The notes below the pieces were generated by a model. That model saw only the letters and a program-made list of their open reading frames with translations. It searched no databases and was not told the origin of the DNA. 64,000 bases of DNA from the NCBI RefSeq assembly GCF_013386165.1, contig NZ_JACAOS010000021.1, positions 276,831 to 340,830 on the forward strand, given 5' to 3'. This document shows positions 7,602-16,533 of this stretch, in pieces. Each line of letters begins with the position of its first letter. The first letter of the stretch is position 1. Source of the DNA: Pseudomonas gingeri (GTDB lineage Bacteria > Pseudomonadota > Gammaproteobacteria > Pseudomonadales > Pseudomonadaceae). A program made the translations under genes and the position numbers.

Positions 7602-10235
7602 TCAGTTTTGGGGTTGCAGCAATAAAGCCACCAACGCGCTCCAGCCGGTCTGATGGGAGGCGCCGAGTCCGCGCCCAGTGTCGCCGTGGAAATATTCATG
7701 GAATAGCACCAGGTCGCGGCTGGCCGGATCGGCCTGCAACTGCCCATACGCGGCCATCACCGGTCGTCGTCCGTTCTCGTCCAGCAGGAACAGCGAGGTC
7801 AGGCGCTGGCCGAGGCTGTCGGCCACTTCGTCCAGTGACGACAGGTAGCCGGAGCCGCTGGGGTACTCCACGGAAAAGTGGTCGTCGTAGTAACGGTGGA
7901 ATTCGCGCAGCGACTCGATCAGCAGGTAGTTGACCGGCATCCACAACGGCCCGCGCCAGTTGGAGTTACCGCCGTACAGGCGCGAGTCGGATTCCGCCGG
8001 TTGGTAGCGGGCGCAGAGGGTCTTGCCATCGAGCTGCATGGCCAGGGGTTGCTCGGCAAAGGCCTTGGACAGCGAGCGGATGCCGAAGTCGGAGAGAAAT
8101 TCGGCTTCATCGAGCATGCGCTTGAGCAGGTTCTTGGTGCGTTCGCCGCGCAGCAGGGCCAGCAGCAGGCGATTGCCGTCGCCCGGTTCGTTCCAGCGCG
8201 AGACCAGCGCCGCCAGGTCCGGCCGGTGGTGCATGAAACCCAGCAGCCGCTCACGTAGGCCGGGCAGGTCCTGGTGTTCGCGCTGCTCCAGGACCAGCAC
8301 GGCGAACAGTGGCATCAGCCCGACGATGGAACGCAGGCGCACCGGCTCGCTGCGGCCATCGGGGTGTTGCAGCACGTCGTAGAAGAATTCGTCCTGGTTG
8401 TCCCACAGCCCTTCGGCGCTGTCGTCGACCCGATTGATCGCCCCGGCGATATAGAGAAAGTGTTCGAAGAACTTCACCCCGATATCGACATACACCGGGT
8501 TGCGCTTGGCCAGTTCCAGGGCAATGCGCATCATGTCCAGGGCATAGGCGGCGACCCAGGCGGTGCCGTCGGCCTGGTCGAGGGTGTAGCCGGGTGGGAT
8601 GTCGTCGGAACGGTTGAACAGGGCGATGTTGTCCAGCCCCAGAAAGCCGCCCTGGAACAGGTTGCGGCCCTCGGCATCTTTGCGGTTGACCCACCAGGAG
8701 AAGTTCAGCAACAGCTTGTGGAAGATCCGTTCGAGGAAGTCCAGGTCGCCGACGCCGGTCAGTGCTTTTTCCCGTTGGTAGACCCGCCACGACGCCCAGG
8801 CATGCACCGGCGGGTTGGCGTCGTCGAAACGCCACTCATAGGCGGGCAATTGGCCGTTGGGGTGCATGAAACGGTCTTTGACCAGAAGCAGCAACTGGTG
8901 CTTGGCGAAGCCCGGATCGATCAGGGCGAAGGCCACGGCCTGGAAGCCCAGGTCCCAGGAGGCGTACCAGGGATACTCCCATTTGTCCGGCATGGACACG
9001 ATGTCGAAGTTCGACAAGTGCCGCCAGTGGGTGTTGCGGATGTGCAGGCGTTCGGCCGGTGGTTGCGGTTGGTTCGGGTCGCCGTCGAGCCACTGGTTCA
9101 CATCGAAGTAATAGAGTTGCTTGGACCACAGCAGGCCGGCCAGGGCCTGGCGCTGGACGTTACGCGCGTCGGCGTCCTTGATGCCCTGCTGCAAGGCGGC
9201 ATAGAAGTCATCGGCTTCCTGGCGGCGGGTTTCGAACAGGTGGCGGGCGTTGATTTTTTCGGCATCGGGTGGCGCGAAGCGCAGGTACAGCGTGCGGGTT
9301 TCATCCCCTTGCAGGCTCAGGGAAAAGTGCGCCGCAACCCGGGTCCCGGCATCCCGGCGAATACTCTCGGCGCCGTTCACCACGTGGTCGTTGATCCCAT
9401 CCTTGAACGGGCCGTCGGCTTGCGTGCCGTTCAGACGCCGGGTGTTGGTTTCGTTTTCGCAGAACAGCCATTCGAAGCCGTCGTCGCCCCAGGCACTGGC
9501 TTGCATGGGGTCGCAGCCAGCGTGCTGGGCGGCGACGGTGTCACCTTGCAAGGTCAGGCTCGGTCGCCGGGCGTGGGGACTCCAACTCCAGTCATTGCGC
9601 GCCCAGAGATGCGGCAGCACACGCAGGCGCGCCGCTTGGTGAAAGCGATTGTGCACGCTGATCCGCATGACGATGTCGTTCGGGGCCTGCTTGGCGTACT
9701 CGACCGTGATATCGAAATAGCGGTTGTCCTCGAACACCCCGGTGTCGAGGATCTCGTACTCGGCATCGGCCAGGCCGCGACGGGCGTTTTCGCTGACCAG
9801 GTCGTTGTAGGGGAAGGCCGCCTGCGGGTATTTGTAGAGCATGCGCATATACGCATGGCTGGGTACGCCGTCGAGGTAGAAGTACAGCTCCTTGACGTCT
9901 TCGCCATGGTTGCCTTCGGCGTTGTTCAGGCCGAACAGGCGTTCCTTGAGAATCGGGTCACGCTCGTTCCAGAGGGCCAACCCGAGGCACCAGTGCTGGG
10001 ACTTGTCGGAAAACCCCGCGAGACCTTCCTCGCCCCAGCGATAGACGCGACTGCGGGCGTGATCGTGGGGGAAATAGGCCCAGGCATCGCCGTCCGCGCT
10101 GTAATCCTCGCGCACCGTGCCCCATTGCCGTTCGCTCAGATATGGGCCCCATTCGCGCCAGCGGGCGGCGTCTTCGCCGGCCAGGCGCTGGCCTTCAGTG
10201 GTGTCGAGAAGCGTCGCTGCTGGTTTGGCCGTCAT
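7602..10235 (-). CDS. GH63-like glucosidase (MGH1-type)
   Basis: An 877-residue cytoplasmic protein with no signal peptide. The (alpha/alpha)6 glycosidase region occupies the C-terminal two-thirds. YPWYASWDLGFQAVAFAL and YGGNSNWRGPLWMPVNYLL are the landmark motifs of the mannosyl-oligosaccharide-glucosidase-like family. It probably hydrolyses alpha-glucosides such as glucosylglycerate or trehalose-related compounds; the substrate is not evident. GGAGG six bases upstream supports the start. It lies downstream of modC on the same strand, with 72 bp between, but has no obvious link to molybdate. Confidence 0.85.
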   Translation of the reverse strand: MTAKPAATLLDTTEGQRLAGEDAARWREWGPYLSERQWGTVREDYSADGDAWAYFPHDHARSRVYRWGEEGLAGFSDKSQHWCLGLALWNERDPILKERLFGLNNAEGNHGEDVKELYFYLDGVPSHAYMRMLYKYPQAAFPYNDLVSENARRGLADAEYEILDTGVFEDNRYFDITVEYAKQAPNDIVMRISVHNRFHQAARLRVLPHLWARNDWSWSPHARRPSLTLQGDTVAAQHAGCDPMQASAWGDDGFEWLFCENETNTRRLNGTQADGPFKDGINDHVVNGAESIRRDAGTRVAAHFSLSLQGDETRTLYLRFAPPDAEKINARHLFETRRQEADDFYAALQQGIKDADARNVQRQALAGLLWSKQLYYFDVNQWLDGDPNQPQPPAERLHIRNTHWRHLSNFDIVSMPDKWEYPWYASWDLGFQAVAFALIDPGFAKHQLLLLVKDRFMHPNGQLPAYEWRFDDANPPVHAWASWRVYQREKALTGVGDLDFLERIFHKLLLNFSWWVNRKDAEGRNLFQGGFLGLDNIALFNRSDDIPPGYTLDQADGTAWVAAYALDMMRIALELAKRNPVYVDIGVKFFEHFLYIAGAINRVDDSAEGLWDNQDEFFYDVLQHPDGRSEPVRLRSIVGLMPLFAVLVLEQREHQDLPGLRERLLGFMHHRPDLAALVSRWNEPGDGNRLLLALLRGERTKNLLKRMLDEAEFLSDFGIRSLSKAFAEQPLAMQLDGKTLCARYQPAESDSRLYGGNSNWRGPLWMPVNYLLIESLREFHRYYDDHFSVEYPSGSGYLSSLDEVADSLGQRLTSLFLLDENGRRPVMAAYGQLQADPASRDLVLFHEYFHGDTGRGLGASHQTGWSALVALLLQPQN

Positions 10236-10307
10236 CGGGTCCTCCGTTGCTGGGGAGCTGAGCCGCAGTGTAGAACGTGCCGGCGCCTTTGCGGGAATCG
10301 GGTGCCG

Positions 10308-11396
10308 TCAGGCCAGCACCGCCACCGCCTTGATCTGCGCCCAGAGGGTCTGCCCCGGCGCCAACTGGAGCTGGTCCCGTGAGTAACGGGTGATCCGCGC
10401 CAGCAACGGCGTGCCCGCAGCCTCCAGCCGGACCAGCACATGGGCGCTGTTGTCGGCGGGGATTTCCCCGGTGACGGTCACCGGCAACCGATTGAGGATG
10501 CTGCTGTGCTCGCCCGGCTGGCGGCTGAGACTGACGTCCCGGGCCTGGATCTTGAAGCGCAGGCGCTTGCCCGTCGCCAGCGGCGCATGGGCCACGCGTA
10601 CGCTCAGCAGGCTGTCGGGCAATTGCAGGGTCAGCAGTTGATATTCGGCGTCGTAGGCACTGACCACGCCCTCGATCACCACGCCGGCGTCATCGCCCAG
10701 GGCCATGGGCAGGTCGAGGCGTGCCAGGGTTTCGCCGATGGGACCGCTGGCCAGGGCCCGGCCGGCGCTGAGCAGGACGATATGGTCGGCCAGGCGTGCC
10801 ACCTCGTCCTGGGAGTGACTGACGTAGAGCACCGGGATATCCAGCTCATCATGCAGGCGTTCGAGGTAGGGCAGGATCTCGCTCTTGCGCTGGCTGTCGA
10901 GCGCCGCCAGGGGTTCGTCCATCAGCAGCAGTTGCGGGCTGGTGAGCAGGGCCCGGGCAATGCCGATGCGTTGGCGTTCGCCGCCGGACAGGTGCTGCGG
11001 GTGGCGGTCGAGCAAATGCCCGATGCCGAGCAAGCCGGTGGCGTGGGCCATGTCGACCCGGCGTTGTTCACGGGGAATGCGGCGTAGGCCGAACTCCAGG
11101 TTGGCGCGCACTGACAGGTGGGCGAACAGGCTGGCTTCCTGGAACACATAACCCAGGGCGCGTTTATGTGGCGGGACGAACAGCTTGCGCGTGCTGTCCT
11201 GCCAGACCTGGTCGTTGATCCGGATAAACGCCTCGGGGGCTTTTTCCAGGCCGGCGATGCAGCGCAGGCAGGTGGTCTTGCCCGAGCCCGAGTGTCCGTA
11301 CAGGGCGGTGACGCCACGGCCGGGCAGTTGCAGGTCGAGGTCCAGGGCAAAGTCCGGGTAACTCAGGCGCAGGCGAACCTGTATCGAGGCGTCCAT
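10308..11396 (-). CDS. modC: molybdate ABC transporter ATP-binding protein
   Basis: A 362-residue ATPase. Walker A is GHSGSGKTT (residues 34-42), the signature is LSGGERQRIGIARALL and Walker B is LLLMDEPLAALD. The C-terminal 70 or so residues (from about NRLPVTVTGEIPADNSAHV) form a MOP/TOBE molybdate-binding domain, which separates ModC from other importer ATPases. It starts three bases after the modB stop, so it is the last gene of modABC. Confidence 0.95.
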   Translation of the reverse strand: MDASIQVRLRLSYPDFALDLDLQLPGRGVTALYGHSGSGKTTCLRCIAGLEKAPEAFIRINDQVWQDSTRKLFVPPHKRALGYVFQEASLFAHLSVRANLEFGLRRIPREQRRVDMAHATGLLGIGHLLDRHPQHLSGGERQRIGIARALLTSPQLLLMDEPLAALDSQRKSEILPYLERLHDELDIPVLYVSHSQDEVARLADHIVLLSAGRALASGPIGETLARLDLPMALGDDAGVVIEGVVSAYDAEYQLLTLQLPDSLLSVRVAHAPLATGKRLRFKIQARDVSLSRQPGEHSSILNRLPVTVTGEIPADNSAHVLVRLEAAGTPLLARITRYSRDQLQLAPGQTLWAQIKAVAVLA

Positions 11397-11399
11397 GGC

Positions 11400-12080
11400 T
11401 CAACTCCAGCCCATTTTGGTCTTGCGGCTCGAGTACAGCGCCAGCAACACGATGAAGGAGAACACCAGCATGGCGCCAGCCAGCCAGTGGGCCTGGAGGT
11501 ATTCCATGGCCTCGACGTGGTCGTAGATCTGCACCGAGACCACCCGGGTCTTTTCCGGGATGTTGCCGCCGATCATCAGCACCACGCCGAATTCGCCGAC
11601 GGTGTGGGCAAAGCCGAGGATCGCGGCGGTGATAAAGCCTGGTCGTGCCAGGGGCAGGACCACGCTGAAGAAAGTGTCCCAGGGGTTGGCGCGCAGGGTC
11701 GCCGCCACCTCCAGTGGGCGCGTGCCGATGGCACTGAAGGCATTTTGCAGCGGTTGCACCACAAACGGCATCGAGTAGATCACCGAGCCGATCACCAGCC
11801 CGGTGAAGCTGAACGTGAGGGTGCCCAGCCCGATGGACTGGGTGAACTGACCGATAAAGCCGTGGGGACCGAAGGCGATCAGCAGGTAGAAACCGATCAC
11901 CGTCGGCGGCAGTACCAGCGGCAGTGCCACCACCGCACCGACCGGCCCGCGCAACCAGGAGGAGGTGCGGGCCAGCCAGAGCGCAATCGGAGTGCCGATC
12001 AGCAACAGGATCAGCGTGACCAGGGACGCCAGTTTCAGGGTCAGCCAGATCGCGGCGAAATCAGCACTCGTGAGCGGCAT
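11400..12080 (-). CDS. modB: molybdate ABC transporter permease
   Basis: A 226-residue inner-membrane permease with about five transmembrane helices. The binding-protein-dependent transport signature EVAATLRANPWDTFFSVVLPLARPG sits at about residues 125-150 and contacts ModC. It begins immediately after the modA stop codon with no spacer and is followed by modC three bases later. Confidence 0.95.
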   Translation of the reverse strand: MPLTSADFAAIWLTLKLASLVTLILLLIGTPIALWLARTSSWLRGPVGAVVALPLVLPPTVIGFYLLIAFGPHGFIGQFTQSIGLGTLTFSFTGLVIGSVIYSMPFVVQPLQNAFSAIGTRPLEVAATLRANPWDTFFSVVLPLARPGFITAAILGFAHTVGEFGVVLMIGGNIPEKTRVVSVQIYDHVEAMEYLQAHWLAGAMLVFSFIVLLALYSSRKTKMGWS

Positions 12081-12848
12081 TTAGAGCTGGTAGCCGTAGG
12101 ACTTGATGATGGCGGCGGCTTTCGGGCCCTTCAGGTACTCGACCAGCGCCTTGGCGGCGGCGTTGTCCTTGCCCTTGGCCAGGATCACCGCGTCCTGCTT
12201 GATGGCGTCATGCATGTCGGCCGGGACAATCCACGCCGAACCGCTGGTGACCTTGCCGTCCTTGTAGATCTGCGACAGTGCGACAAAACCCAGCTCGGCA
12301 TTGCCGGTGGAGACGAACTGGTAGGCCTGGGTAATGTTCTGGCCGGTGACCAGCTTGTCCTTGACCTTGTCGGTCAGGCCGAGCTTGGCCAGGACCTGGG
12401 TGGCGGCCAGGCCGTAAGGCGCGGCTTTCGGGTCGGCGATGGACAGATGCTGGTACTGGTTGTCCTTGAGCACCTGGCCTTTGGCGTCGATGTAACCGTC
12501 CTTGGCCGACCACAGGGCCAGGGTGCCGGTGGCGTAGGTGAAGCGCGAGCCGGCAACGATGTCGCCTTCTTTTTCCAGCTTGGCCGGGGTGCTGTCGTCG
12601 GCGGCGAGGAACACTTCGAACGGGGCGCCGTTCTTGATCTGGGTGTAGAACTGGCCGGTGGCGCCGTAGGCCGCGATCAACTTGTGGCCGGTGTCTTTTT
12701 CGAAATCGGCGGCAATGGCCTGGATCGGTGCGGTGAAGTTGGCCGCGACCGCCACCTGGACTTCAGCGGCCTGGGCCGTACTGAAAGCAAACACGCTGAG
12801 CAGCGCGGCCAGGCAAGTCGGGGCAAAGCGTGAGGCACGAATGGTCAT
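12081..12848 (-). CDS. modA: molybdate ABC transporter substrate-binding protein
   Basis: A 255-residue periplasmic protein. The signal peptide MTIRASRFAPTCLAALLSV...AQA is cleaved near residue 27, and AEVQVAVAANFTAPIQAIAADFE starts the mature type-2 binding fold. The ATG at 12848 was chosen over a start 177 bp upstream because it gives a clean signal peptide and has GGAG at seven-base spacing. It is the first gene of modABC; a ModE-type operator lies about 80 bp upstream. Confidence 0.95.
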   Translation of the reverse strand: MTIRASRFAPTCLAALLSVFAFSTAQAAEVQVAVAANFTAPIQAIAADFEKDTGHKLIAAYGATGQFYTQIKNGAPFEVFLAADDSTPAKLEKEGDIVAGSRFTYATGTLALWSAKDGYIDAKGQVLKDNQYQHLSIADPKAAPYGLAATQVLAKLGLTDKVKDKLVTGQNITQAYQFVSTGNAELGFVALSQIYKDGKVTSGSAWIVPADMHDAIKQDAVILAKGKDNAAAKALVEYLKGPKAAAIIKSYGYQL

Positions 12849-12926
12849 GAAGCGGCTCCGTTCAAAGGTTGGGGACAGGCAAATGCGCCGCTTGTTATAA
12901 GAAGAGTGCGGCGCTGAGAGGGGTGA

Positions 12927-12954
12927 ATCGCTATATACCCGAATATATAGCGAT
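12927..12954. promoter_or_regulatory. ModE-type operator upstream of modA
   Basis: A perfect palindrome: ATCGCTATATA, six bases, TATATAGCGAT. This matches the known ModE-molybdate operator layout (ATCGCTATATA-N6/7-TATATAACGAT). It lies 79-106 bp before the modA start, where ModE would repress modABC when molybdate is plentiful. No modE gene is seen in the window. Confidence 0.85.
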
Positions 12955-12992
12955 TTTATTCCCGTGGCGAGTGAGCCTGCTGCGGGTGCCTT

Positions 12993-13076
12993 TGTAGGAG
13001 CCAGCTTGCTGGCGATGAGGCCCATGAGCCCTGCATCGTCCGATCCGCCGCCATCGCCAGCAAGCCGGCTCCTACA
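12993..13076. repeat. REP/REPIN pair
   Basis: TGTAGGAGCCAGCTTGCTGG and its inverted partner CCAGCAAGCCGGCTCCTACA flank a short spacer between modA and the nitronate monooxygenase gene. Confidence 0.85.
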
Positions 13077-13083
13077 GAGGGGA

Positions 13084-14148
13084 TCAATGTCGGGCCAGGA
13101 TCGCCTGGGCCTGTTCCGCCAACTGCCGGGTCAAGGCCTCGGCCGGCAACTCCACGCCCAGGCGCAATGCCTGGCCCGACCAGAGGTTGCTGAAGTCCGC
13201 CTCGCCCTTGGCCCGTAGCGGCAGCAGTGCACCGCCGGCCAGGGGAAACGCCGGCGCCATGTCGCTGATCGGCCCCAGTTCGCGCATCGCCCGGTTCATG
13301 ATGCCCCGCGCCGGCCGGCCGGTGAACAGGTTGGTCAGGGCCGTCTCGCTTTCCTTCGCCGTGCGCAGCGCCTGGTGATGGGAGGCCGAGACCTTGGCTT
13401 CCGGCGTGAACAGGTAGGCCGTCCCCAGTTGTACCGCCGAGGCCCCGAGCATAAAGGCCGCCGCGATGCCGCGGCCGTCGCCGATACCGCCGGCGGCAAT
13501 CACCGGAACATCCACCGCATCGGCGATCTGCGGCACCAGGGCGATGGTCCCGACCTGGGTGTTGAGGTCGTTGCTGAGGAAAATACCGCGATGGCCGCCG
13601 GCTTCGTTGCCCATGGCGATAATGACGTGGCAGCCACGCTCTTCCAGCCAGCGCGCTTCATCCACGGTGGTGGCGCAACCGACGATGCTTGCCCCGGTGG
13701 CTTTCACCCGGTTGAGCAGGGCCTCGGGCGGCAGGCCGAAGTGGAAACTGACGATCTCCGGGCGCAGTTCTTCCACCAGTTGGCAGCTGGTTTCATCGAA
13801 AGGCGCACGGCTGGAGACCGGTGTCGGGGCATTGAAATCCACGCCCAGTTCACGGTAGTAGGGCGCCAGGCGCTCCTTCCAGCGTTTCTCCCGCTCCGGG
13901 TCCGGGGCTGGCGGTTGATGGCAGAAGAAGTTGATGTTCAAGGGCGCCTGGGTCGCACTGCGAAACACCTGCACTTCCTGGCGGATCTGCTCCGGGGTCA
14001 GCATCGCGCAGGGCAGTGACGCGAGGCCGCCGGCCTTGGCGACGCCGATCATCATGGCGGATGTGGTCGCCCCGGCCAGCGGCCCTTGGATGATCGGGAG
14101 TTCGATGCCGAACAGGTCAAGAATACGGGTGTCAGGCCAGGTGCTCAT
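13084..14148 (-). CDS. nitronate monooxygenase (NMO/2-nitropropane dioxygenase)
   Basis: A 354-residue FMN-dependent TIM-barrel enzyme that oxidises alkyl nitronates to carbonyl compounds and nitrite. ELPIIQGPLAG at the N-terminus, HVIIAMGNEAGGHRG in the middle (with the HRG loop near the active site) and VPVIAAGGIGDGRGIAAAFMLGASAVQLGTAYL near residues 215-245 (phosphate-binding loop of FMN) are characteristic. It stands alone, with a REP pair downstream. GGAG lies nine bases before the start. Confidence 0.92.
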   Translation of the reverse strand: MSTWPDTRILDLFGIELPIIQGPLAGATTSAMMIGVAKAGGLASLPCAMLTPEQIRQEVQVFRSATQAPLNINFFCHQPPAPDPEREKRWKERLAPYYRELGVDFNAPTPVSSRAPFDETSCQLVEELRPEIVSFHFGLPPEALLNRVKATGASIVGCATTVDEARWLEERGCHVIIAMGNEAGGHRGIFLSNDLNTQVGTIALVPQIADAVDVPVIAAGGIGDGRGIAAAFMLGASAVQLGTAYLFTPEAKVSASHHQALRTAKESETALTNLFTGRPARGIMNRAMRELGPISDMAPAFPLAGGALLPLRAKGEADFSNLWSGQALRLGVELPAEALTRQLAEQAQAILARH

Positions 14149-14338
14149 GACGACTTTTCTCCGGGGCAGATAAAAGGATAACGACGAGAACAGGACAGGT
14201 TTGTATCAGGAATACTGTCCGCAAGGCCAGTCGCCTTATTGATTTGAATGCTTAAAAAGAGTGACCCCCGGTGACGGCGCCGTGGAATCCACCTAAAGTT
14301 GCCGTACTTCAAAACACCCTCCCAGGAGCACGATTCAG

Positions 14339-14797
14339 ATGGATGTGAAACGCGTAGAAGTAGCGACTTTCCAGGTGTCCGGGCCGCAAGTCCGCACCCG
14401 CAATCAGGATGAACAGCAAGCCCGGACGGCCAGGATCGGCGGTCTGTGGGGCGGCTTTTACGCAGAGGGGCTGGCGCAGCGCATCAGTACCCGGCAGCCG
14501 GACTCGCTGGTATACGGCGTTTATTCCAACTACGAGTCCGATGCCAGCGGTTATTTCGATGTGACGGCAGCCGTGGCGGTCAGCGCGCCGGCGCCCGGCT
14601 ATGAAACGCTGCAGGTGCAGGCCGGTCCCTACCTGGTTTTCGAGGGACGTGGCGCCATGCCGCAAACCGTGATTGAAACCTGGGGGCGGATCTGGTCCTA
14701 CTTCGAAGCGCATCCCGGGCAGCGTCGTTTCGCCACGGATTTCGAAGCCTATACCGGGCCTGACAGCGTGGCGGTGTATATCGGTGTCGTTGAGTGA
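14339..14797 (+). CDS. GyrI-like effector-binding domain protein
   Basis: A 152-residue stand-alone GyrI-like / AraC effector-binding (SOUL-like) domain without a DNA-binding part. The central segment YGVYSNYESDASGYFDVTAAVAV and the end IWSYFEAHPGQRRFATDFEAY follow the family pattern. Stand-alone members bind small ligands and in some cases hydrolyse or sequester toxic compounds. AGGAG about ten bases upstream supports the start. It precedes acuR by 58 bp on the same strand, but the acuR operator in between argues for a separate promoter for acuR. Confidence 0.8.
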   Translation: MDVKRVEVATFQVSGPQVRTRNQDEQQARTARIGGLWGGFYAEGLAQRISTRQPDSLVYGVYSNYESDASGYFDVTAAVAVSAPAPGYETLQVQAGPYLVFEGRGAMPQTVIETWGRIWSYFEAHPGQRRFATDFEAYTGPDSVAVYIGVVE

Positions 14798-14830
14798 GGC
14801 ACCGTTACGTCTTTGGTCGTATGTATTTTG

Positions 14831-14845
14831 TAGGCGATCGGTCTA
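14831..14845. promoter_or_regulatory. AcuR-type operator before acuR
   Basis: TAGGC-GATCG-GTCTA is an imperfect inverted repeat that ends 10 bp before the acuR ATG. It shares CGGTCTA with the second site at 15510-15524, so autoregulation by the TetR-family product is likely. Confidence 0.7.
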
Positions 14846-14855
14846 TATTGTGTCC

Positions 14856-15491
14856 ATGACTTCGATAACCCCTGCACCGCGCAAGCCTGGCCGTCCGCCG
14901 AAGATCCCCCGGGAGAACCTGCAAACCCGCGAGATGCTGATTCGTTGCGGCACCGAGATCCTCACCGAGCAAGGCTTCATGGCCACGGGTATCGATACGG
15001 TGCTCAAGCGGGTAGGGGTGCCCAAGGGCTCGTTCTATCACTACTTCGACAGCAAGGAAGCGTTTGGCCAGGCTGTACTGGAGCATTACGCCGGGTATTT
15101 TGCCCGCAAGCTCGACCGCTGGCTGCTGGACGCGTCCTTGTCTCCGTTGCAACGCTTGCGCGGTTTTGTCGATGAGGCCAAGGCCGGCATGGCGCGGCAT
15201 GAGTTTCGACGCGGCTGCCTGGTGGGCAACCTCGGACAGGAAGTGACGCTGTTGCCGGACAGTTACCGCGGGCAGTTGGAGGCGGTGTTTCGTAGCTGGG
15301 AGCTGCGCCTGTCCCGCTGTTTGCAAGCGGCGAAAGACGCGGGCGAGTTGTCGGCGCAGGCGGATTGCGAGGCGTTGGCGAGTTTTTTCTGGATAGGTTG
15401 GGAGGGCGCGGTGTTGCGCGCCCGCCTGGTGCGCAGCGATGCGCCGCTGGAAATCTTCATGCAGGGGTTTGTGCGCGGTCTGGCACGTTGA
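14856..15491 (+). CDS. acuR: TetR-family acrylate-utilisation regulator
   Basis: A 211-residue TetR repressor. A proline/basic N-terminus (MTSITPAPRKPGRPPKIP) leads into the helix-turn-helix GIDTVLKRVGVPKGSFYHYFDSKEAF at about residues 45-70. The ligand domain contains GCLVGNLGQEV, characteristic of the AcuR branch. In that branch the repressor controls acrylyl-CoA reductase and senses acrylate. The ATG at 14856 was chosen because the upstream in-frame residues come from the GyrI gene in another frame. acuI follows after 47 bp, with an operator between them. Confidence 0.85.
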   Translation: MTSITPAPRKPGRPPKIPRENLQTREMLIRCGTEILTEQGFMATGIDTVLKRVGVPKGSFYHYFDSKEAFGQAVLEHYAGYFARKLDRWLLDASLSPLQRLRGFVDEAKAGMARHEFRRGCLVGNLGQEVTLLPDSYRGQLEAVFRSWELRLSRCLQAAKDAGELSAQADCEALASFFWIGWEGAVLRARLVRSDAPLEIFMQGFVRGLAR

Positions 15492-15500
15492 TTTTTTTGG

Positions 15501-15524
15501 GTCTATTTCTAGACGGTCGGTCTA
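15501..15524. promoter_or_regulatory. AcuR-type operator before acuI
   Basis: TAGAC-GGTCG-GTCTA at 15510-15524 is a perfect-armed inverted repeat. Another GTCTA at 15501-15505 makes a second overlapping one (GTCTA-TTTC-TAGAC). It lies 15 bp before acuI and resembles the site before acuR. Confidence 0.75.
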
Positions 15525-15538
15525 AATTGGAGGCAAGC

Positions 15539-16522
15539 ATGTTCAACGGCATCTTGATTGAAAAGGACGAAGACGGTTACCGGGCCAACCTGGCAACCCT
15601 CAGCGAGGCGCAGTTGCCGGAAGGCGATGTGACGGTGCGGGTGGCCTACAGCACCCTGAACTTCAAGGACGGCTTGGCGATCACCGGTTCCAGTCCGGTG
15701 GTCCGGCGCTTTCCGATGGTGCCGGGCATCGATCTGGTGGGGACAGTGGAGCAGAGCAGCCATGCCGATTATCAGCTCGGCGACGCGGTATTGCTCAATG
15801 GCTGGGGCGTCGGCGAGGGGCATTGGGGCGGCCTGGCGCAGAAAGCCCGGCTCAACGGTGACTGGTTGATCCCGCTACCGAAGGGCTTCACGGCGGCGCA
15901 GAGCATGGCCATCGGCACCGCGGGTTTTACCGCCATGCTCAGTATCCTGGCCCTGGAACGCAACGGCCTGACACCCGATCAGGGCGATGTGCTGGTGACT
16001 GGAGCCAACGGCGGCGTCGGCAGTTTTGCCGTGGCGTTGCTGGCGCGGTTGGGCTATCGGGTGGTGGCGTCCACGGGACGTACCGCCGAGCATGCTTACC
16101 TGCAACAACTGGGCGCCGCCGAGATCATCGATCGCGAGAGCCTGTCACAGCCGGGCAAGCCCCTGGCAAAAGAGCGCTGGGCGGCCGCCATCGATTCCGT
16201 GGGCAGTCATACCCTGGCCAATGTCTGCGCCGGTATTCAGGCCAATGGCACGGTAGCCGCTTGCGGCCTGGCCCAGGGCATGGATTTTCCGGCTTCGGTG
16301 GCGCCGTTCATTCTGCGTGGGGTGACCTTGGCCGGGATCAACAGCGTGACCCAACCCAGGTCGCAGCGGATTGTCGCCTGGGATCGCCTGGCAAAGGATC
16401 TCGACCTTGAGCTGTTGGCGCTGATCAGCCAGGAAGTCAGCTTGAGCGAAGCGCTGGAGATTGCGCCGCGATTGCTTGCCGGGCAGGTGCGCGGTCGGGT
16501 GGTGGTGGACGTCAACCGCTGA
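15539..16522 (+). CDS. acuI: acrylyl-CoA reductase (NADPH), YhdH/AcuI family
   Basis: A 327-residue medium-chain dehydrogenase/reductase without structural zinc. It starts MFNGILIEKDEDGYRA. The catalytic-domain motifs are NFKDGLAI and PGIDLVGTV; the Rossmann turn is TGANGGVGSFAVALL at about residues 150-165. AcuI reduces acrylyl-CoA to propionyl-CoA and so removes a toxic electrophile made from acrylate or DMSP. The ATG at 15539 has GGAGG about six bases upstream; the longer frame runs into acuR. Confidence 0.9.
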   Translation: MFNGILIEKDEDGYRANLATLSEAQLPEGDVTVRVAYSTLNFKDGLAITGSSPVVRRFPMVPGIDLVGTVEQSSHADYQLGDAVLLNGWGVGEGHWGGLAQKARLNGDWLIPLPKGFTAAQSMAIGTAGFTAMLSILALERNGLTPDQGDVLVTGANGGVGSFAVALLARLGYRVVASTGRTAEHAYLQQLGAAEIIDRESLSQPGKPLAKERWAAAIDSVGSHTLANVCAGIQANGTVAACGLAQGMDFPASVAPFILRGVTLAGINSVTQPRSQRIVAWDRLAKDLDLELLALISQEVSLSEALEIAPRLLAGQVRGRVVVDVNR

Positions 16523-16533
16523 GGTGCAGGCGG

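Noticed and set aside
8274..10382. A 702-codon plus-strand frame opposite the glucosidase
   Set aside because: Antisense of the GH63-like gene with no recognisable domain.
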